From the NCBI RefSeq assembly GCF_012568245.1, contig NZ_CP046188.1, positions 64,233 to 128,232 on the forward strand: a DNA stretch of 64,000 nt. The letters run 5' to 3'. This document shows, one piece after another, positions 1-8,531 of this stretch. A program made the position numbers and the translations under genes. The notes beneath the pieces are model-generated. The model made no database searches. It saw nothing but the letters and a program-made list of their open reading frames with translations, and was not told the origin of the DNA. The number at the start of each line of letters is the position of its first letter. Position 1 is the stretch's first letter. Origin of the DNA: Enterobacteriaceae endosymbiont of Donacia thalassina (lineage in GTDB: Bacteria > Pseudomonadota > Gammaproteobacteria > Enterobacterales > Enterobacteriaceae).

Positions 1-764
1 AACATATAAAAAATAATGGCAGGATCAATATTTCCACATCTTGTACCCATTACTAAACCTTCTAAAGGAGTTAATCCCATTGAAGTATCAATACTTTTAC
101 CATTTTTTATTGCAGTAATGGAAGAACCATTTCCTAAATGACATGAAATACAATTTAAAATATTTAATGGAATATTCAATATTTTTGAAGCAATTTGAGT
201 AACATATTTATGACTAGTACCATGTGCTCCATATCGACGTATTTTATATTTCTCGTAAAATTTTATTGGTAAAGCATATAAATATGATTCTTCAGGCATT
301 GTTTGGTGAAAAGCAGTATCAAATACAGCAACTTGTTTATTTTTTAAATGAGGTAATATTTTTGTTATTTCTTTAATACCTATTAATTGAATAGGATTAT
401 GTAAAGGAGCAAATATAGATGCTTTTTGTATTGCTTCTATAACTTTTTTTGTAATTATTACAGAATTTACAAAATTTTCTCCTCCATGTACAATACGATG
501 ACCTACAGCTATTATATTATTATATAATAAATATTTTTTTAAAATATTATTTGTTATATAATTTAATATTATTTTATGATTAATTTTTATGTAAAAATTT
601 TTTTTTTTTTGTGTATTATTAATATTCCATTTAATATAAGAATTTTTATTATTAAAATTTTCTGCTAAACCAAATAATAAAATTTTTTTTTTTTGAACAT
701 TTATTACTGAAAATTTTAAAGAAGAACTACCACAATTAATAACAAATATTAATTTATTTAACAT
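1..764 (-). CDS. ackA: acetate kinase AckA (5' part; C-terminus beyond left edge)
   Basis: Acetate kinase makes ATP from acetyl phosphate and ADP, releasing acetate, in the cytoplasmic Pta-AckA fermentation route. I translated the minus strand from the ATG at 764. The product begins MLNKLIFVINCGSSSLKF and continues with GHRIVHGG, FAPLHNP, VAVFDTAFHQTMPEESY, RRYGAHGTSH, CHLGNGSS and DTSMGLTPLEG, which follow E. coli AckA in order. These cover the N-terminal ASKHA phosphate-binding motif and the catalytic-site segments. About 254 of roughly 400 residues are in the window. Two long A tracts (T12 at 683-694 and T13 at 598-610 on the plus strand) lie in the gene but the frame stays open through both. 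No partner pta is visible; it may lie to the left. Confidence 0.95.
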   Translation of the reverse strand, partial: MLNKLIFVINCGSSSLKFSVINVQKKKILLFGLAENFNNKNSYIKWNINNTQKKKNFYIKINHKIILNYITNNILKKYLLYNNIIAVGHRIVHGGENFVNSVIITKKVIEAIQKASIFAPLHNPIQLIGIKEITKILPHLKNKQVAVFDTAFHQTMPEESYLYALPIKFYEKYKIRRYGAHGTSHKYVTQIASKILNIPLNILNCISCHLGNGSSITAIKNGKSIDTSMGLTPLEGLVMGTRCGNIDPAIIFYM

Positions 765-914
765 ATATATTTCCAAAATAAATAGTAATTAATAAATAAT
801 TACTATTATATATAAAAAAATAATAAAATTATATATAAGATAAATGATAAAATTTAATAATATTAAAAAATATAATATATACATAATTAATAATTTAATA
901 TATTATATACAAAT

Positions 915-986
915 GGCGCATTGGCAGAATGGTTTATGCAGAGGATTGCAAATCCTTTTATTTCGGTTCAATTCCGAGATGCGCCT
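915..986 (+). tRNA. cysT: tRNA-Cys (GCA)
   Basis: A cloverleaf can be drawn. The acceptor stem GGCGCAT pairs with ATGCGCC, the anticodon loop sits in GATTGCAAATC with anticodon GCA, and the T loop is GGTTCAATTCC. The discriminator is T, as expected for Cys, and no CCA is encoded. It lies 29 bp before tRNA-Leu, matching the glyW-cysT-leuZ order of E. coli with glyW missing. Confidence 0.95.
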
Positions 987-1015
987 TTTTTTTAAAAATA
1001 ATTTATTTTATATTT

Positions 1016-1102
1016 GCCCAGATGGTGGAATTGGTAGACACAAGGGACTTAAAATCCCTCAGCATGTATATTGCTATGCGGGTTCAACTCCCGCTCTGGG
1101 TA
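1016..1102 (+). tRNA. leuZ: tRNA-Leu (UAA)
   Basis: This class II tRNA has acceptor GCCCAGA pairing with TCTGGGT (G-U at the end), D arm GGTGGAATTGGTAGACAC, anticodon stem GGGA/TCCC with loop CTTAAAA (anticodon UAA), a long variable arm, T arm GCGGGTTCAACTCCCGC and discriminator A. It closely resembles E. coli leuZ and follows tRNA-Cys, so the two are probably one transcript. Confidence 0.95.
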
Positions 1103-1112
1103 TTACTTTTAA

Positions 1113-1138
1113 AATACCCTAAAGGTATTGATCTTTTT
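1113..1138 (+). terminator. terminator of the tRNA-Cys/tRNA-Leu transcript
   Basis: Ten bases after tRNA-Leu, AATACC and GGTATT form a 6-bp stem with loop CTAAA, followed by GATCTTTTT. This is a compact Rho-independent terminator shape in the right place. Confidence 0.65.
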
Positions 1139-1602
1139 GTAAAATATTATTGAAGTAAATAAAAAATAATGATTTTTTCTTCATTAAAAAATAATTATAT
1201 AAATTTTGATTAATATGATTTAATGAAAAATAATAAAAAAATGATTAAAAATTCTTTTAATAATACAAAAAATAATCTTAATATATTATTAATATTTTAT
1301 ATATAATACAAAACTAATAATTTTTATATTTAAATATTTTTTAACAAAATTTTCTGATATTAAAGTAAACATAAAATATATAAATAATAAAAAAAAATTT
1401 TTTAAATAAAAATTAATTAATTTTTATTTTTTATAAAAAATCAATAATTACAATATTTTTTGAATATATAAAACGATATAAACCAACAAATATTATTAAA
1501 ATTTCTTTTATAAATTCTCTAAAAAAATTAAATTTTATAGAAAAAAATAAAATAAACTACATAATTTCTTTATAAAAAAATCTTTTTTACTATTTAATTT
1601 TA
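1139..1602. other. gene-free A+T-rich spacer
   Basis: About 460 bp between the tRNA terminator and the truA stop. I see no open frame of useful length, no tRNA, and no convincing hairpin or promoter on either strand. It is probably an eroded gene remnant, but no recognisable peptide is left. Confidence 0.5.
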
Positions 1603-2430
1603 TTAATTTAATTTTTTTAAAAAAAAATATAAATTATTTTTTATATTTGGAATACCAAAATATTTTGGATATTTAATTTCTGCTAAAAATAAACCATTGG
1701 GTTTTACTGTTACTGAAGCTTTAGTTCTATCTTTAATTTTTATTAATTCTAGTAACCAATCTTCTTTTTTATTACCAATACCTATTTCTAATAAACTTCC
1801 TACAATATTTCTAACCATATGATATAAAAAAGCATTTGCTGTAATATCTATTACAATATAATTTCCATATTTTTTAATATCACAATTTAAAATTTTTCTA
1901 AAAGAAGAACCAATTAATTTTTTACTAGATTGAAAAGATGAAAAATCATGTTCTCCTAATAAATATTTCATAGCATTTTTTATTTTTTTTATATTTAAAT
2001 TATAATTAAATACAGTAACAAAATTATTAAATATAGCAGACCTATATTTATTATTATAAATAATATAAAAATATCTACGTGATAAAGCACTAAATCTAGC
2101 ATGAAATTCTTTTTTTACAGATACTATCCAATTTATAACTATATCTTTAGGAAGAAGGCTATTTATACCTAAAATCCATGATTTTTTTTTTCTAAAGCTA
2201 TCTGTTTCAAAATGAATAACTTGTCCTAAACTATGTACACCTATATCAGTTCTACCTGCACAAAAAATTATTACATTATGATTAGCTATTTGAGAAATAA
2301 CGCTTTCCAAACATGCTTGTATAGTTTTTTTATAATATTTTTTCTGTTTTTGCCATCCATGATAATTAGTACCATTATATTCAACTCCTAAAGCAAATTT
2401 ATATTTTTTTTTAGTTTTAAAATTTATCAT
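1603..2430 (-). CDS. truA: tRNA pseudouridine(38-40) synthase TruA
   Basis: TruA converts uridines 38, 39 and 40 of the anticodon arm of many tRNAs to pseudouridine. The protein has 275 residues, close to the usual 270. It shows the N-terminal GVEYNGTNYHGWQ segment and the catalytic-aspartate motif CAGRTDIGVHSLGQVIHFET. Further on are the RYFYII, FLYHMVRNIVG and PNGLFLAEIKYP segments of the family. The ATG at 2430 is preceded by AAAGG at a suitable distance. It stands alone, without the usg/asd/dedA neighbours seen in E. coli, and is convergent with nothing nearby. Confidence 0.96.
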   Translation of the reverse strand: MINFKTKKKYKFALGVEYNGTNYHGWQKQKKYYKKTIQACLESVISQIANHNVIIFCAGRTDIGVHSLGQVIHFETDSFRKKKSWILGINSLLPKDIVINWIVSVKKEFHARFSALSRRYFYIIYNNKYRSAIFNNFVTVFNYNLNIKKIKNAMKYLLGEHDFSSFQSSKKLIGSSFRKILNCDIKKYGNYIVIDITANAFLYHMVRNIVGSLLEIGIGNKKEDWLLELIKIKDRTKASVTVKPNGLFLAEIKYPKYFGIPNIKNNLYFFLKKLN

Positions 2431-2584
2431 TTTATATTTATATACCTTTATATATTTTATAATATTTTTTTACTAAAAATTAGTTACATTTTTTTAAAAA
2501 TTATATAAAATAATATTTTTGATAAAAAAATTTAAATAATTTTTAATAAAATTAAGTATATACTTATCTGTGAGTATAAATATA

Positions 2585-3799
2585 ATGAAAATATATAAAA
2601 AAAATAATAAATTTTTAAATAAAATTTTAAAAATAATTACTACTATATTTGTAGTATATTCTACTATTGTATATGCAAATGAAAATATCTTTAATATTAT
2701 ATCTCAACCTACTATTGATGTTAAATCATATATTTTAATAGATTATAATACAGGTATTATTTTAACTGAAAAAAATTCAAATGAAACTCAAAAACCTGCT
2801 AGTTTAGCAAAAATTATGACTAGTTATGTTATAGGAAAAGCATTATCAAAAGGAAAGATACATCGAAATGATATAGTTATAGTAAGTAAAAATGCTTGGT
2901 CTACTGGTAATATTGAATTTAATGGTTCATCATTGATGTTTTTAAAAATAGGTGATCATATTTCTGTACAAAATTTAATAAAAGGAATTATATTACAATC
3001 AGGTAATGATGCATGTGTTGCTATGGCAGAATATATATCTGGTACTCAAAAAAATTTTGTAAATTTAATGAATTTTTATGCAAAAAAAATAGGATTAAAA
3101 AATACTTGTTTTAAAAATGTACATGGTCTAGATGAAAATGGACAATATACATCTGCAAAAGACATCGCAATTATGGGTAAATCTTTAATTCGTGATTTTC
3201 CTTATGAATATTCCATTTATAAAGAAAAAAAATTTACTTTTAATAATATTTCTCAAAAAAATCGTAATTTATTATTATGGGATAAAACATTAAATGTAGA
3301 CGGGATTAAAACAGGTCATACTGAAAATGCTGGTTATAATATAATAGCTTCTGCAATAAAAAATAATATGAGATTAATTGTTGTAATATTAGGAGATAAA
3401 ACAGAACAAGATCGTAAAAAAAATAGTAAAAAATTGTTAAATTGGGGATTTGAAACATTTCGTACAATTAATCCAATAAAAAAATATCAAAAAATAGCTT
3501 CTATACCAGTTTTATATGGTAAACATAGTCATATAAGAATTGGCATTAAAAATAATGTTTTTTTAACAATTATTAAAAATCAAGAAAAAAGAATAAAAAT
3601 TTTATATCATATTAAAAATAATAAAATTTTTGCCCCTATTTATAGAAACCAAGTATTAGGTAATTTAACTTTTATAATCAATAATCATATAATTGGTCGT
3701 TATCCATTGGTTGCATTAGAAAATATACCAAAAGGTAATATTTTTATTTGTTTATTAGATTACATAAGATTATTATTAAGTAAATGGATTCATCAATAA
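2585..3799 (+). CDS. dacA: D-alanyl-D-alanine carboxypeptidase (penicillin-binding protein 5 type)
   Basis: This is a family S11 penicillin-binding protein that removes the terminal D-alanine from peptidoglycan pentapeptides in the periplasm. An N-terminal hydrophobic stretch (about residues 12-30) ending in VYA-NEN looks like a signal peptide. The catalytic motifs are SLAK (in ASLAKIMTSYV), SGN (in QSGNDACVAM) and KTG (in DGIKTGHTENAGYN). The C-terminal domain ends in a membrane-associating helix, DYIRLLLSKWIHQ. I chose the ATG at 2585, giving 404 residues; an in-frame GTG at 2570 is possible. It is followed by lipB and lipA as in the E. coli dacA-lipB-lipA region (ybeD lost), which favours dacA over dacC. 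Its presence implies a peptidoglycan wall. Confidence 0.93.
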   Translation: MKIYKKNNKFLNKILKIITTIFVVYSTIVYANENIFNIISQPTIDVKSYILIDYNTGIILTEKNSNETQKPASLAKIMTSYVIGKALSKGKIHRNDIVIVSKNAWSTGNIEFNGSSLMFLKIGDHISVQNLIKGIILQSGNDACVAMAEYISGTQKNFVNLMNFYAKKIGLKNTCFKNVHGLDENGQYTSAKDIAIMGKSLIRDFPYEYSIYKEKKFTFNNISQKNRNLLLWDKTLNVDGIKTGHTENAGYNIIASAIKNNMRLIVVILGDKTEQDRKKNSKKLLNWGFETFRTINPIKKYQKIASIPVLYGKHSHIRIGIKNNVFLTIIKNQEKRIKILYHIKNNKIFAPIYRNQVLGNLTFIINNHIIGRYPLVALENIPKGNIFICLLDYIRLLLSKWIHQ

Positions 3800-3851
3800 A
3801 AATATATATAATATATACAATAAATATAACTACTTTATTTATATAATAATA

Positions 3852-4478
3852 ATGTATAAAACAAATTTTATTATCAGAAATTTAGGTATAGAAACATGGA
3901 ATATAACTTATAGAAAAATGTATAATTTTAATTATACAAGATCTAATAATACATTAGATGAAATATGGTTAGTTGAACATTATCCTGTTTTTACTCAAGG
4001 AAAATTATCTAAAATTAACGATATTCTACTGTATAATCATAAAATACCAATATTTAATACAGATAGAGGAGGAAAAATTACTTATCATGCTCCAGGACAG
4101 CAAATTCTATATATTTTAATTAATTTAAAAAAAAGAAAAATTAAAATTAAATCATTAATTTCTATTCTAGAAAAAACAATTATTAATATATTATTATATT
4201 TTAAGATAAAACCTGATGTTTCTTCAAAACATCCTCCTGGTGTATATATTAATAATAAAAAAATTGCATCCATAGGAATAAAAATTTCAAAAGGATTTAC
4301 ATCACATGGCATATCATTTAATATTAATATGGATTTATTACCTTTTAATTATATTAATCCTTGTGGTTTTCATAAATTAAAAATGATTCAATTAAAAAAT
4401 TTTATTCCATATATAAAAATAATTAAAATTAGAAAATTATTAATAAAAGAATTTTTATTATTAGTAAATAATATTTAA
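3852..4478 (+). CDS. lipB: octanoyltransferase LipB
   Basis: LipB moves the octanoyl group from octanoyl-ACP to the lipoyl domains of 2-oxoacid dehydrogenases, the first step of endogenous lipoylation. The 208 residues align over the full E. coli length. Visible motifs are RGGKITYHAPGQQ, the lysine-containing NKKIASIGIKI and the acyl-cysteine site INPCGF. The E. coli motif HGPGQ reads HAPGQ here, a mild change. It lies between dacA and lipA with short spacers. The octanoyl donor would come from the fatty-acid enzymes at 6-17 kb. Confidence 0.95.
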   Translation: MYKTNFIIRNLGIETWNITYRKMYNFNYTRSNNTLDEIWLVEHYPVFTQGKLSKINDILLYNHKIPIFNTDRGGKITYHAPGQQILYILINLKKRKIKIKSLISILEKTIINILLYFKIKPDVSSKHPPGVYINNKKIASIGIKISKGFTSHGISFNINMDLLPFNYINPCGFHKLKMIQLKNFIPYIKIIKIRKLLIKEFLLLVNNI

Positions 4479-4555
4479 GATGAAATTATTTTTTTTAAAA
4501 ATTTTATTTTATAATATTATATATATAATTTTTTAAAATACATAATTAATATAAT

Positions 4556-5425
4556 ATGAAACAAAAAAATTTAAAAAAACCTAATTGGATTAAAATTAAA
4601 TTTTCCATAAAAAATATTAATAAAATAAAAAAAATTAAATCTATTTTAAAAGATCATGGATTATACTCAGTTTGTGAGGAAGCATCTTGTCCTAATTTAA
4701 TAGAATGTTTTGGTAAAGGACAATTAACTTTTATGATTTTAGGAAATATATGTACAAGAAATTGTCCTTATTGTGATGTAATGCATGGTAGACCAAAAAT
4801 AAAATACGATAAGAATGAAGCTTCTAATTTAGCTAATATAATTTTTAAAATGAAATTAAAATATGTTGTTATTACTTCTGTTAACCGTGATGATTTACAT
4901 GATGGGGGTGCAAATCAATTTATTAATTGTATAAAAAAAATACGTAAAAAAAATTCTAATATTAAAATAGAAATTTTAGTACCTGATTTTAAAAATTGTA
5001 TGAAAACTGCTTTAAATATATTTAGTTATGCTTTACCTGATGTTTTTAATCATAATATAGAAACCGTAGAACGTTTATATTATAAAATACGTCCTTCTGG
5101 TAAATATCAAAAATCTTTAATGTTATTAAAAAAATTTAAAAATTTATTTCCTAAAATTTTAACCAAATCAGGATTGATGGTTGGTTTAGGAGAAACAAAA
5201 GAAGAATTATTTAAAACTCTAAAAGATTTAAAAAATAATAAAGTTGATATTTTAACTATAGGACAATATTTACAACCTAGTAAAAATCATATACCTGTTT
5301 ATAAATATATTAGTTTAAATGAATTTTCTAAAATTCAAAAAAAAGCAGAAAAAATTGGTTTTAAAAAAGTAATATGTGGTCCTTTTATACGCTCTTCATA
5401 TAATGCTGAAAAATTTTCTTTTTAA
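4556..5425 (+). CDS. lipA: lipoyl synthase LipA
   Basis: LipA is a radical-SAM enzyme that inserts two sulfurs into protein-bound octanoyl chains. It has 289 residues versus 321 in E. coli, shorter mainly at the N-terminus. Both cluster motifs are intact: the auxiliary CX4CX5C motif in VCEEASCPNLIECF and the radical-SAM CX3CX2C motif in CTRNCPYCDV. The SAM-binding VVITSVNRDDL and the C-terminal RSSYNAE segment (serine ligand of the auxiliary cluster) are also present. It follows lipB, so the two lipoylation steps are encoded together. Confidence 0.96.
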   Translation: MKQKNLKKPNWIKIKFSIKNINKIKKIKSILKDHGLYSVCEEASCPNLIECFGKGQLTFMILGNICTRNCPYCDVMHGRPKIKYDKNEASNLANIIFKMKLKYVVITSVNRDDLHDGGANQFINCIKKIRKKNSNIKIEILVPDFKNCMKTALNIFSYALPDVFNHNIETVERLYYKIRPSGKYQKSLMLLKKFKNLFPKILTKSGLMVGLGETKEELFKTLKDLKNNKVDILTIGQYLQPSKNHIPVYKYISLNEFSKIQKKAEKIGFKKVICGPFIRSSYNAEKFSF

Positions 5426-5449
5426 TAATATTATATAAAACATAAAGAT

Positions 5450-5574
5450 GCCTCTGATAAAATTTAAAAATTTTATTTTTAATTATTTATAATTAATTTA
5501 ATAAAATAAAAAAATTTTTATTTTTAAAATAAATATTTTAAATAATTTTAATAAAAAATAAACTTTTCAGAGGC
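5450..5574. repeat. inverted GCCTCTGA / TCAGAGGC pair between lipA and cspE
   Basis: GCCTCTGA at 5450-5457 is matched by TCAGAGGC at 5567-5574 in a spacer that is otherwise almost pure A/T. The arms flank about 109 bp between the convergent lipA and cspE genes. They could form the base of a long 3'-end structure or be the remains of two terminators. The function is unknown. Confidence 0.4.
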
Positions 5575-5610
5575 AATTTTATTAAACCTTTTCTTGCTAA
5601 CTAAAGAAAT

Positions 5611-5820
5611 TTAAAGAGCAACAACATTAGCAGCAGAAGGTCCTTTGGCTCCGTTAGTAATTTCAAATTCTACTCTTTGGCCTTCAGTTAATGTTTTAAA
5701 ACCACTACTTTGAATTGCAGAAAAATGTACAAAAACATCTTTACTACCATCTTCAGGAGTAATAAAACCGAAACCTTTAGATTCATTAAACCACTTAACG
5801 TTACCTTTAATCTTGGACAT
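5611..5820 (-). CDS. cspE: cold-shock-like RNA chaperone CspE
   Basis: CspE is a small OB-fold protein that binds single-stranded RNA and DNA, acting as an RNA chaperone and antiterminator. The product is 69 residues, starting at the ATG at 5820 (an upstream in-frame TTG is ignored because the ATG gives the E. coli length). RNP1 (KGFGFI) and RNP2 (VFVHF) are intact, and nearly all residues match E. coli CspE. This is far stronger conservation than in neighbouring genes. The match TPEDGS and [10 protein letters not shown] fit CspE better than CspC. It lies beside lipA, as in the E. coli lip-cspE region. Confidence 0.95.
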   Translation of the reverse strand: MSKIKGNVKWFNESKGFGFITPEDGSKDVFVHFSAIQSSGFKTLTEGQRVEFEITNGAKGPSAANVVAL

Positions 5821-5845
5821 CAATTATTACCTTTACATAAAAATA

Positions 5846-5862
5846 GACACTAAATTTGTGTC
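5846..5862 (-). promoter_or_regulatory. small hairpin in the cspE leader
   Basis: On the minus strand GACAC, loop AAATTTA, GTGTC lies 26 bp upstream of the cspE ATG, inside the predicted leader. G/C-containing stems are rare in these spacers, so it may affect translation or RNA stability. Confidence 0.4.
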
Positions 5863-5882
5863 ATTTAAAAGTACATCAATTA

Positions 5883-5912
5883 ATAATACATTTGTCTAGC
5901 GAAACAAATCAA
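5883..5912 (-). promoter_or_regulatory. sigma-70-type promoter of cspE
   Basis: Minus strand: TTGATT at 5912-5907, an 18-bp spacer, then TATTAT at 5888-5883. It is upstream of cspE, giving a leader of about 55-60 nt. The spacer contains several G/C bases, unusual for this genome. Confidence 0.5.
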
Positions 5913-6034
5913 AAAAGTGAGAAATATCGAATTTTTAAATATTTTTTTTAAAAAATTATTTAATTTATTTCATATTTTGATTAGTTTTATTACATTTATT
6001 GATAAAATATAAATTATTTAAGGAAAATAAATTT

Positions 6035-6817
6035 ATGTATTTATTAGAAGGAAAAAAAATATTAATTACTGGTATTTTAAATAAATTATCTATTTCATAT
6101 GGTATTGCTCGTATTATGTATAAACATAAAGCAAATTTAATTTTTACATATCAGAGAAAAAAAAACAAAAAAAAAATTGAAAAATTAGTAAAAAAAATGA
6201 CAAAAAATCCAATTATAAAATGTGATGTATCCAAAGATACAGATATTAAATATTTATTTTTAAAAATATCAAAAATATGGAATAAATTTGATGGTTTTGT
6301 ACATTCTATTGCATTTGCTCCTGATAATATTTTAAAAGAAGATTTTATTCAAAATACATCTCGTTTAGCATTTCAAATTTCACATGATATTAGTTCTTAT
6401 AGTTTATTAGGTATGGTTAAAGAATGTATAAATATATTACATAATAAAGCTTCAATTATAGTCTTAACTTATTTAGGTGCAAGAAATGTTATACAAAATT
6501 ATAATATTATGGGATTAGCAAAAGCTTCACTAGAAGCAAATATTCGATATATAGCATGTAATATTGGTAATAAAAATATTAGAATTAATGGTATTTCTCC
6601 AGCACCAATAAAAACTATTGCATCTTCAAAAATAAAAAATATTAATCATTTAATTAAATTATATAAAAAAAATAGTCCCTTATCAGAAAAAATTACTACA
6701 AACCATATAGGTAATGTAGCTACTTTTTTAGCCTCAAATTTATCTTTAGGTATTACAGGAGAAATAATAAATTTAGATTCTGGATTTAATATAAAAATTA
6801 TTAATAATATCTATTAA
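6035..6817 (+). CDS. fabI: enoyl-[acyl-carrier-protein] reductase FabI
   Basis: FabI reduces trans-2-enoyl-ACP with NADH, the last step of each fatty-acid elongation round. The ATG at 6035 has AAGGAAAA upstream and gives 260 residues (E. coli 262). Longer in-frame starts are not supported. The cofactor-binding start KKILITGILNKLSISYGIA, the FDGFVHSIAFAP segment, the catalytic Tyr and Lys in QNYNIMGLAKASLEAN and the C-terminal LGITGEIINLDSGF all match the family. The substrate-loop segment reads SPAPIKT where E. coli has SAGPIRT. It works with fabD, fabG, fabF and acpP at 14-17 kb. Confidence 0.96.
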   Translation: MYLLEGKKILITGILNKLSISYGIARIMYKHKANLIFTYQRKKNKKKIEKLVKKMTKNPIIKCDVSKDTDIKYLFLKISKIWNKFDGFVHSIAFAPDNILKEDFIQNTSRLAFQISHDISSYSLLGMVKECINILHNKASIIVLTYLGARNVIQNYNIMGLAKASLEANIRYIACNIGNKNIRINGISPAPIKTIASSKIKNINHLIKLYKKNSPLSEKITTNHIGNVATFLASNLSLGITGEIINLDSGFNIKIINNIY

Positions 6818-6967
6818 TTAAAATAATTAATAATTTATTTTTATATATAATATAATAAATATTTGAAAAATAAATTAATAAATGATAATTTTGAATTTCA
6901 AATAAATTTTTTTATTTTATATATTATTTATAATATAAACATATTTTCTTATAATTAAGGAATTAAT

Positions 6968-8518
6968 ATGATAATTGGAATACCAAAAGAAAAATATTTT
7001 AAAGAAAAAAGAATAGCAATGACTCCTTCAAATATTAAAAAATTAATAAAATTAGGTTTTGAAGTATATGTTGAAGAAAAAGCAGGACTACTTTCTTATT
7101 TTCAAGATCAAGATTTTATAAATGCAGGGGCAAAAATAGTAGAAAATAAAAAAGTTTGGGAATCAAATATTATAATAAAAATTCATCCTCTTGATACAGA
7201 AGAAACTAATTTAATAAAAAATAATAGTATATTAATTAGTTTTATTTGGCCTTATAAAAATAATTTATTATTAAAAATTTTAGCAGAAAAAAATATAACT
7301 ACTATTGCAATGGATACAGTTCCAAGAATTTCTCGAGCACAATCTTTAGATGCTTTAAGTTCAATGAATAATTTATCTGGATATAGAAGTATTATAGAAT
7401 CTATAAATTTATTACAAAAAACTCCAAATGGACAAATAACAGCTGCAGGTAAGATATTACCAGCTAAAATAATGGTTATTGGCGCAGGAGTAGCTGGATT
7501 ATCAGCTATTGGAACAGCTAAAAGTTTAGGAGCAAAAGTAATTGCTTTTGATAAAAGAAAAGAAGTAAAAGAACAAATTCATAGTATGGGAGCAGAATTT
7601 TTAGAATTAAAAGATCAACAAAAAGATAATGATTATGAATATAAAACACTTTCATCAAAAAAAAAGGTAGAATTAGAAAAAAAATTTTTTAATAATATTG
7701 TAAAAACAACAGATATTATTATTACAACAGCAGTAATTTTAAATAAAAAAGCACCTATTTTAATTACTAAAGAAATGATTAAATTAATGAAACCAGGTAG
7801 TATTATTTTTGATCTTGCAATTGAAAATGGTGGTAATTGTGAGTTAACAAAAATAAATAAAATAATTACTACAGAAAATAATATAAAAATATTAGGTCTT
7901 ACTAATTTACCTAGTAAATTAGCTCCCCAAGCTTCTCAATTATATAGTACAAATATTATTAATTTAATTAATTTATTATCTAACAAAAATAATTCAGGTA
8001 AAATTTTTATTAATTTAAAGGATGAAATTATTAGAAATATGACTATTATTCATGATAGTCAAATTATTTGGCCAGCACCACAAAGTAATTTAATAAAAAA
8101 AAAAAAAGATATAGAACAAAATATTAATTTTAATAAAACAAAAGACATGTCAAATATAAAAAAAAAAACTTGTTTTTTTACAAGTAATTATTTTTTATAT
8201 ACTATAGGATTATTTTGTATTTATTACATAACAGAATTTATTCCTCGTGAAATAATACCTCATTTTATAATTTTTTTATTATCTTGTATAATAGGATATT
8301 ATGTAGTATGGAATGTCGATCATAAATTACATACACCATTAATGTCTGTAACAAATGCAATTTCTGGTATTATTATTATTGGTTCTATATTACAAGTAAA
8401 TAGTAATTATTTTATTATAATTTTATTATCATTTTTAGGAACTTTATTATCTAGTATTAATATTTTTGGCGGATTAACCATTACTCAACGTATGTTACAA
8501 ATGTTCCGTAAAAATTAA
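6968..8518 (+). CDS. pntA: NAD(P) transhydrogenase subunit alpha PntA
   Basis: PntA is the alpha subunit of the inner-membrane proton-translocating transhydrogenase, which drives NADPH formation from NADH with proton entry. The 516 residues match the 510 of E. coli. The N-terminal NAD(H) domain carries the Rossmann motif GAGVAGLSAIGTA, followed by KEQIHSMGAEFLEL and ENGGNCE. The C-terminal third holds membrane helices (about residues 410-510) including YYVVWNVDHKLHTPLMSVTNAISG. A Shine-Dalgarno AAGGA precedes the ATG. It is 13 bp from pntB and forms one operon with it. Confidence 0.97.
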   Translation: MIIGIPKEKYFKEKRIAMTPSNIKKLIKLGFEVYVEEKAGLLSYFQDQDFINAGAKIVENKKVWESNIIIKIHPLDTEETNLIKNNSILISFIWPYKNNLLLKILAEKNITTIAMDTVPRISRAQSLDALSSMNNLSGYRSIIESINLLQKTPNGQITAAGKILPAKIMVIGAGVAGLSAIGTAKSLGAKVIAFDKRKEVKEQIHSMGAEFLELKDQQKDNDYEYKTLSSKKKVELEKKFFNNIVKTTDIIITTAVILNKKAPILITKEMIKLMKPGSIIFDLAIENGGNCELTKINKIITTENNIKILGLTNLPSKLAPQASQLYSTNIINLINLLSNKNNSGKIFINLKDEIIRNMTIIHDSQIIWPAPQSNLIKKKKDIEQNINFNKTKDMSNIKKKTCFFTSNYFLYTIGLFCIYYITEFIPREIIPHFIIFLLSCIIGYYVVWNVDHKLHTPLMSVTNAISGIIIIGSILQVNSNYFIIILLSFLGTLLSSINIFGGLTITQRMLQMFRKN

Positions 8519-8531
8519 GGAGAATTTATAA

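Noticed and set aside
598..694. Possible frameshifts in ackA at A12 and A13 runs
   Set aside because: Codon-by-codon translation stays in frame through both runs and the AckA motifs continue without a break.
844..1153. Two open frames of 74-92 codons across the tRNA-Cys/tRNA-Leu region
   Set aside because: They run through two well-formed tRNA genes and their terminator, and the peptides resemble no known protein.
2570..2584. GTG start for dacA
   Set aside because: The ATG at 2585 gives a normal signal-peptide start; the extra five residues add nothing recognisable. Not excluded.
4085..4312. Minus-strand open frame inside lipB
   Set aside because: It is antisense to conserved LipB sequence and has no recognisable features; similar shadow frames inside minC, hslU, thrS, pntB, hisD and mscS were left out for the same reason.
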